Assembly: GCA_022842225.1 (NCBI GenBank)
Contig: JALHPX010000082.1
Span: forward strand, 1-9,490
Reading direction: 5' to 3'
Length of the DNA stretch: 9,490 bases
Origin: a bacterium
GTDB taxonomy: Bacteria > Bdellovibrionota > FAC87 > UBA2466
Below, piece after piece: positions 6,406 to 9,490 of the stretch. The translations under genes and the position numbers were made by a program. The number at the start of each line of letters is the position of its first letter. Position 1 is the stretch's first letter. The notes beneath the pieces were generated by a model, which was given only the letters and a program-made list of their open reading frames with translations, had not been told where the DNA came from and made no database searches.

Positions 6406-6409
6406 GATA
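6404..6409 (-). promoter_or_regulatory. Minus-strand -10-like element overlapping the dciA promoter
   Basis: TATCAT on the minus strand is 5 of 6 to the -10 consensus and shares two bases with the plus-strand TACAAT. No -35 of acceptable quality stands at 15-19 bases (TTGTCA is 23 away). It could form a back-to-back bidirectional promoter that starts the candidate RNA near 6397. Weak on its own. Confidence 0.25.
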
Positions 6410-6466
6410 GGACGCTAAGAAACCAGCATGTGTGACAAGGACAAAGCCCAAGGCTAATTTAGAGGC

Positions 6467-6964
6467 ATGGCGGATGATCGAAAAAAACCCAAGAATTTAG
6501 ACCCCAGCCTGAAGGATCTTTGGGAACTTCAACAGGCGCGCCGCAAGGACCGTGACCAGTACACCTCCCGGCGCAAATTGCAGGGGGCCAAACTGCCGCC
6601 TAGTTTGGCTCAAGGGATTAGTGCGTTTTTTGCAAAAGATCCGGAGACGCGCAAAAAACTGCAGGAGAATCTCGCAATCGCGGCCTGGACCAAGATCGTA
6701 GGCGAAACCGCCGCTCGCTACTCGCGTGCAGTGCGCGTGCGCTCCCAGACCCTCTATGTAAACGTGGACGATCCGCTTTGGATGCAGCAGCTCACGTTCT
6801 TAAAGCAAGCCATTATAGAAAAATACCGCGCTGATTTTCCTCAGAGCGGCATTCGCGATTTATACTTTTTCAGGGAGCGACCGTTGTCGCCGTATTCGGA
6901 CCGAAGCAGAGTACCGACATCCGCAGCGTCTACGGTACGGTCGGAAACAAAACAGGAGAAATAA
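6467..6964 (+). CDS. dciA: DciA-like protein (DUF721), replicative helicase loader
   Basis: DciA is the ancestral bacterial loader/partner of the replicative helicase DnaB in organisms without DnaC or DnaI. The 165 residues begin with a charged segment (1-40). The DUF721 domain follows: W74, then KIVGE (76-80), LYVNVDDPLW (96-105), QLTFLKQAIIEKY (108-120) and GIRDLYFF (128-135). About 30 polar residues after the domain form a probably disordered tail. The ATG is preceded by AGAGG only one or two bases away, and AAGG about 13 bases away, so initiation is not ideal; no other in-frame start is better. The last 35 bases overlap the 3' end of dut on the opposite strand. Confidence 0.85.
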   Translation: MADDRKKPKNLDPSLKDLWELQQARRKDRDQYTSRRKLQGAKLPPSLAQGISAFFAKDPETRKKLQENLAIAAWTKIVGETAARYSRAVRVRSQTLYVNVDDPLWMQQLTFLKQAIIEKYRADFPQSGIRDLYFFRERPLSPYSDRSRVPTSAASTVRSETKQEK

Positions 6965-7397
6965 TTCCTGTGCTACCAAAGCCACCCGCACCTCGCTCGG
7001 TCGAAGTAAGTTCCTCAGTCCACGCCCACTCGGCCTGCTCTACTTTTTGCATAATCAACTGAGCAATGCGTTCGCCGTTCTCCACGCGAACCGTTTCCGT
7101 CGATAGATTTACTAAAAGCACTTTCAATTCGCCGCGGTAGTCGCTGTCGATCGTGCCCGGCGAATTTACAATCGTCAGCCCCTTTTTGATGGCTAGACCA
7201 CTGCGTGGACGCACCTGCACTTCATATCCCTCGGGGATTTCAAGAGCCAGTCCGGTGGGTATAGCGGCGCGTCCTAAGGGAGCTAATTCCACTGGGGCCT
7301 CTAAGCACGCAGTGACATCGCAGCCAGCGGCACCAGAGGACATGTACTGGGGCAGAATCGCGCTAGGGTGAAGGCGTTTTACTAAGATCTGACTCAT
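6930..7397 (-). CDS. dut: dUTP diphosphatase (dUTPase)
   Basis: It hydrolyses dUTP to dUMP and pyrophosphate, preventing uracil incorporation into DNA and feeding thymidylate synthesis; active as a homotrimer. All five motifs are present in order: AAGCDVTA (23-30), RPRSGLA (63-69), GTIDSDYRGE (81-90, with D84 as the expected catalytic aspartate), GERIAQLI (108-115) and RGAGGFGSTG (135-144). Eleven extra residues follow the usual GSTG end, and it is these that overlap dciA on the other strand. A GAGGA ribosome-binding site lies eight bases before the ATG. The gene is 31 bases downstream of the M16 peptidase and probably shares its transcript. No terminator follows it before the tandem pair at 6332-6229. 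Confidence 0.97.
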   Translation of the reverse strand: MSQILVKRLHPSAILPQYMSSGAAGCDVTACLEAPVELAPLGRAAIPTGLALEIPEGYEVQVRPRSGLAIKKGLTIVNSPGTIDSDYRGELKVLLVNLSTETVRVENGERIAQLIMQKVEQAEWAWTEELTSTERGAGGFGSTGIISPVLFPTVP

Positions 7398-7428
7398 CGA
7401 AATTTTCCTCGGTAGCTATTTAACGAGA

Positions 7429-8703
7429 TTAAAGCACATTGATGGACGAAGCTTTAATCGCTTTTTTGGATAAGATAACAGCCGACTCGCCGGCAGACGT
7501 AAAGGCCTGCTGTGCAAAAGCCTGGACTCGCTCCGCAGTGACGGCCTGCACTTCTTTAATGACTTCTTCCACTGGAATATAGCGGCCAAACACGAGTTCG
7601 TTGCGACCCAACGATTCCTGGCGCACTTCCATCTGATCAGACGACAAAAGAATTGTGCCGGTCAACTGACCTTTTACCGTCGACAGATCCTCTGGGCGCA
7701 ACGGCGTCTCTACCAATCGGGTCAGCTCGCGGCTCAAGATTTCCAAGCAAGGCTTCAACGACCGCTGGCTCATGGCCACGTAAATCAAAATGACGCCCGT
7801 ATCCGAGAATGGAACGCACTCGCAATCGACCGTATAGGCCAAGGCGGCAATCTCGCGCACTTCCTGAAACAAGCGGCTACTCATTCCGCCGCCCAAGAAG
7901 AAGCTCGCTAGCAACGCATCAAAACGTTTCCCATCACGAAACCCGACTCCGGGGTATCCGAGCATTAAGTGAGTTTGCTCATTGTGCGGTGTTTCGATCA
8001 TCCGCTTGCGAGCACGATACACCGAAGGCGCCCGCTTAATCGGCAAGGTGCGCTGCGAGTTGGGAAAAACGAAGTACTTTTCACAAAGCTCTTTGAGCTG
8101 CGCGGCATCGACATTCCCAGCAACACTCACAACCATGTTGTCCGGGCGGTAATGCTCTTGGAAATATTTGTAGATCTGCGAACGCGAAAATTTCTGGATG
8201 TTCTTCTTGGTGCCAATCACTGTCTGGCCTAGCGGCTCTTTCTTGAAAACAGTGCTGAAGTACTGATCGGCTATGTAATCCTCGGGGGCGTCTTCACACA
8301 TTGACAGTTCTTGGAGCAGAACTTTTCTCTCACGCTCAAGTTCTTTAGTCGGGAAAGTGGGATGCAGTACCAAGTCGCTTAAGACGTCGACTGCGCGCTC
8401 TAAGTCTTGTGGAAGAACGGTCGCGTGATAGCAGGTGAACTCCCGGTCGGTGAAGGCGTTTAGATCACCCCCTACGGATTCGAGACTGGTAGCAATCTGC
8501 AAGGGAGTCCGCTTCTCGGTACCCTTAAAGACCATATGCTCAATGAAATGACTGATGCCGTTGAGCGGTGGGGGTTCCCAGGTGCTACCGACCTTAACCC
8601 AGACACCGATGCAAACAGAACGGACAAATGGGTGACTCTCTAAAACGATCGTCAACCCATTGTCCAAAACTACTTTGGAATACTCTGACGGGCGGGGGCC
8701 CAA
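7429..8703 (-). CDS. M16 family zinc peptidase (processing-peptidase-like), TTG start
   Basis: The protein belongs to the M16 (pitrilysin/mitochondrial processing peptidase) metalloproteases, M16B-like by its 424-residue length. The inverted zinc motif HFIEH gives H52, E55 and H56, and E132 (LLQELSM) lies 76 residues after H56, the expected third ligand, so it should be active. Further family features are ESVGGDLNAFTDREFTCYHA (75-94) and the C-terminal half with FFLGGGMSSRLFQEVRE and ALAYTVDC. The start codon is TTG at 8701-8703, preceded by GAGG with eight bases spacing inside the stop region of the upstream gene. It gives the usual ten residues before VLDNGL. The order RGG protein/PNPase - M16 - dut is a common bacterial arrangement. 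Substrates are unknown. Confidence 0.93.
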   Translation of the reverse strand: MGPRPSEYSKVVLDNGLTIVLESHPFVRSVCIGVWVKVGSTWEPPPLNGISHFIEHMVFKGTEKRTPLQIATSLESVGGDLNAFTDREFTCYHATVLPQDLERAVDVLSDLVLHPTFPTKELERERKVLLQELSMCEDAPEDYIADQYFSTVFKKEPLGQTVIGTKKNIQKFSRSQIYKYFQEHYRPDNMVVSVAGNVDAAQLKELCEKYFVFPNSQRTLPIKRAPSVYRARKRMIETPHNEQTHLMLGYPGVGFRDGKRFDALLASFFLGGGMSSRLFQEVREIAALAYTVDCECVPFSDTGVILIYVAMSQRSLKPCLEILSRELTRLVETPLRPEDLSTVKGQLTGTILLSSDQMEVRQESLGRNELVFGRYIPVEEVIKEVQAVTAERVQAFAQQAFTSAGESAVILSKKAIKASSINVL

Positions 8704-8706
8704 GCC

Positions 8707-9489
8707 TTAATCCTCGTCGTCATAGAGATAGGGACGTTCTTCCCACGGCTCTAAGCGATCTAAATCACGGCCACCGCGTTCTGGCTCAGGATCCCGGCTA
8801 GGACGCTCCTGACGCGCCGGACGCGCTTCTTGAAACTCTCTGTCCATGACATGTCCGCGCTCTGGGCGCTCCGAACGTTCTGGACGCTCAACGCGTTCCG
8901 AACGCTCTGGGCGCTCCGACCGTTCTGGGCGATCAAAGCGATTGCCGCGTTCCGGGCGATCGCCGCCACGGTCATTACCACGATCGTTGCCGCGCTCAGG
9001 ACGGTCTCCACCGCGATCCGGACGTTCGTTGCCGCGGTTTTCGCCGCCACGATCGTACCGATCCCGTGATTCATAGCGATCCTGGCCACCACGATCGTCT
9101 CGTTGCGGACGATCTCCGCCTCGGTCGCGACCACCGCCACCCGGGCCACGTCCGCCGCGGTCTCCACCGCCTCCGCGTCCGTATCCGCCGCGATCACCAC
9201 CGCCACGGTTCCCACCGCGATCGCCGCCACCGCTGCTACTGCCAAATCGTCTGCCGCCGCCGCGCGAGCCTCTTCCGCCCCCACGACCGCCCTCGGAATC
9301 ACGAGGTCCGCGATCTCGGTTACCTCCGCCTTCGCCGCGATCTCCACCGCGGTCGCCGCCTCGGTCACCACCGCGATCAAAGCGTCCGCCGCGATCTCCA
9401 CCGCCGCGGAACTCACGCTCCGGACGATCGCCTGGGTGCGCGCGATTTCCAACGTTATCGTCGGAAACATCCGCACCTGCTTCGCTCAT
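8707..9489 (-). CDS. RGG-rich disordered protein, probably the C-terminal tail of PNPase (partial at window edge)
   Basis: The 260 visible residues are almost all Gly, Arg, Asp, Pro and Glu. Residues 28-185 are dense DRGG/RGG repeats and 178-212 are PERSER-type repeats. Residues 213-240 are mixed, and the end (241-260) is acidic and aromatic (LEPWEERPYLYDDED). RGG boxes bind RNA and promote condensation. There is no folded domain. The ATG lies one base from the window end, so this may be an internal methionine of a longer gene. Because M16 and dut follow with three and 31 bases spacing, as they do downstream of pnp in many bacteria, the tail of polynucleotide phosphorylase is the best guess; an RNA helicase or other RNA-binding protein is possible. 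Function beyond RNA binding is inference. Confidence 0.6.
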   Translation of the reverse strand: MSEAGADVSDDNVGNRAHPGDRPEREFRGGGDRGGRFDRGGDRGGDRGGDRGEGGGNRDRGPRDSEGGRGGGRGSRGGGRRFGSSSGGGDRGGNRGGGDRGGYGRGGGGDRGGRGPGGGGRDRGGDRPQRDDRGGQDRYESRDRYDRGGENRGNERPDRGGDRPERGNDRGNDRGGDRPERGNRFDRPERSERPERSERVERPERSERPERGHVMDREFQEARPARQERPSRDPEPERGGRDLDRLEPWEERPYLYDDED

Positions 9490-9490
9490 G

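Larger units (their letters stand above)
6149..6466. other. Intergenic region between the divergent glpX and dciA genes
   Basis: This is the only gene-free stretch over 300 bases. From left to right it holds the glpX ribosome-binding site (6156-6162), a likely glpX promoter region without a convincing consensus, a minus-strand terminator (6229-6273) and a second minus-strand terminator (6302-6332). These are followed by a foldable segment (to about 6398), overlapping -10-like elements on both strands (6400-6409) and the dciA leader. A weak minus-strand promoter candidate for glpX below the terminators is TTGGAT, 17 bases, TACTTT. In the dciA leader a nine-codon open frame (6428-6457) has no convincing ribosome-binding site. 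Confidence 0.6.

Noticed and set aside
6428..6457. Nine-codon upstream ORF in the dciA leader as a leader peptide
   Set aside because: There is no ribosome-binding site and no run of regulatory codons; a frame this short is expected by chance.
8846..9076. Plus-strand open frame of SGRSERSGR-type repeats
   Set aside because: It is the reverse complement of the PERSER/RGG repeats; low complexity, no start signal and antisense to a clear gene.
8760..9476. Second long open frame (238 residues, Ala/Val/Ile-rich) inside the RGG gene, same strand
   Set aside because: It arises from the repetitive GGN/CGN codon pattern of the RGG frame; it has no ribosome-binding site or domain and its composition is a frame-shifted echo of the repeats.
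8707..9489. Repeats read as a CRISPR array or tandem satellite
   Set aside because: The repeats are codon-level, irregular in length and keep one reading frame; there are no unique spacers of constant size.

Overview
The window reads as a contig end from a Gram-negative bacterium of the old Deltaproteobacteria (Bdellovibrionota/Oligoflexia or a myxobacteria-like relative). This is inferred from gene content and order only: a MinD-like ATPase beside a J-domain/RodZ-type HTH protein, the RGG-rich protein - M16 peptidase - dut order, class II fructose bisphosphatase (GlpX), and a secreted SurA-N-like protein. No rRNA, tRNA, IS element, prophage or CRISPR array is visible. The first 15 bases match the end of an Illumina adapter, so the left edge is a sequencing artefact.

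Layout. (1) 16-2583, plus strand: the C-terminal end of a MinD/ParA-type ATPase overlaps (ATGA) a J-domain + RodZ-like HTH protein. These are followed by rluD and pgeF, also joined by an ATGA overlap. (2) 2602-6148, minus strand: a RimI-like acetyltransferase, and upstream of it a tight five-gene operon transcribed in the order glpX, SRPBCC/COQ10-like, unknown helical protein, ridA, SurA-N-like exported protein. Junctions in the operon are +3, -4, +3 and -22 bases. (3) 6149-6466: the only long non-coding stretch. On the minus strand it carries two intrinsic terminators in tandem, preceded by a foldable segment of about 97 nt that could be a small RNA or a glpX leader; on the plus strand it carries a promoter-like element for the next gene. 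(4) 6467-6964, plus strand: dciA (DUF721). (5) 6930-9489, minus strand: an RGG-rich disordered protein tail (probably the end of PNPase), an M16 zinc peptidase with a TTG start, and dut. The 3' ends of dut and dciA overlap by 35 bases.

Most genes are core housekeeping functions: rRNA/ribosome modification, peptidoglycan quality control, gluconeogenesis, metabolite damage control, helicase loading, dUTP hydrolysis and RNA turnover. The parts most worth a second look are the structured intergenic region with tandem terminators, the HPD-less J/HTH fusion next to the MinD-like ATPase, and the RGG tail ending in an acidic-aromatic segment.
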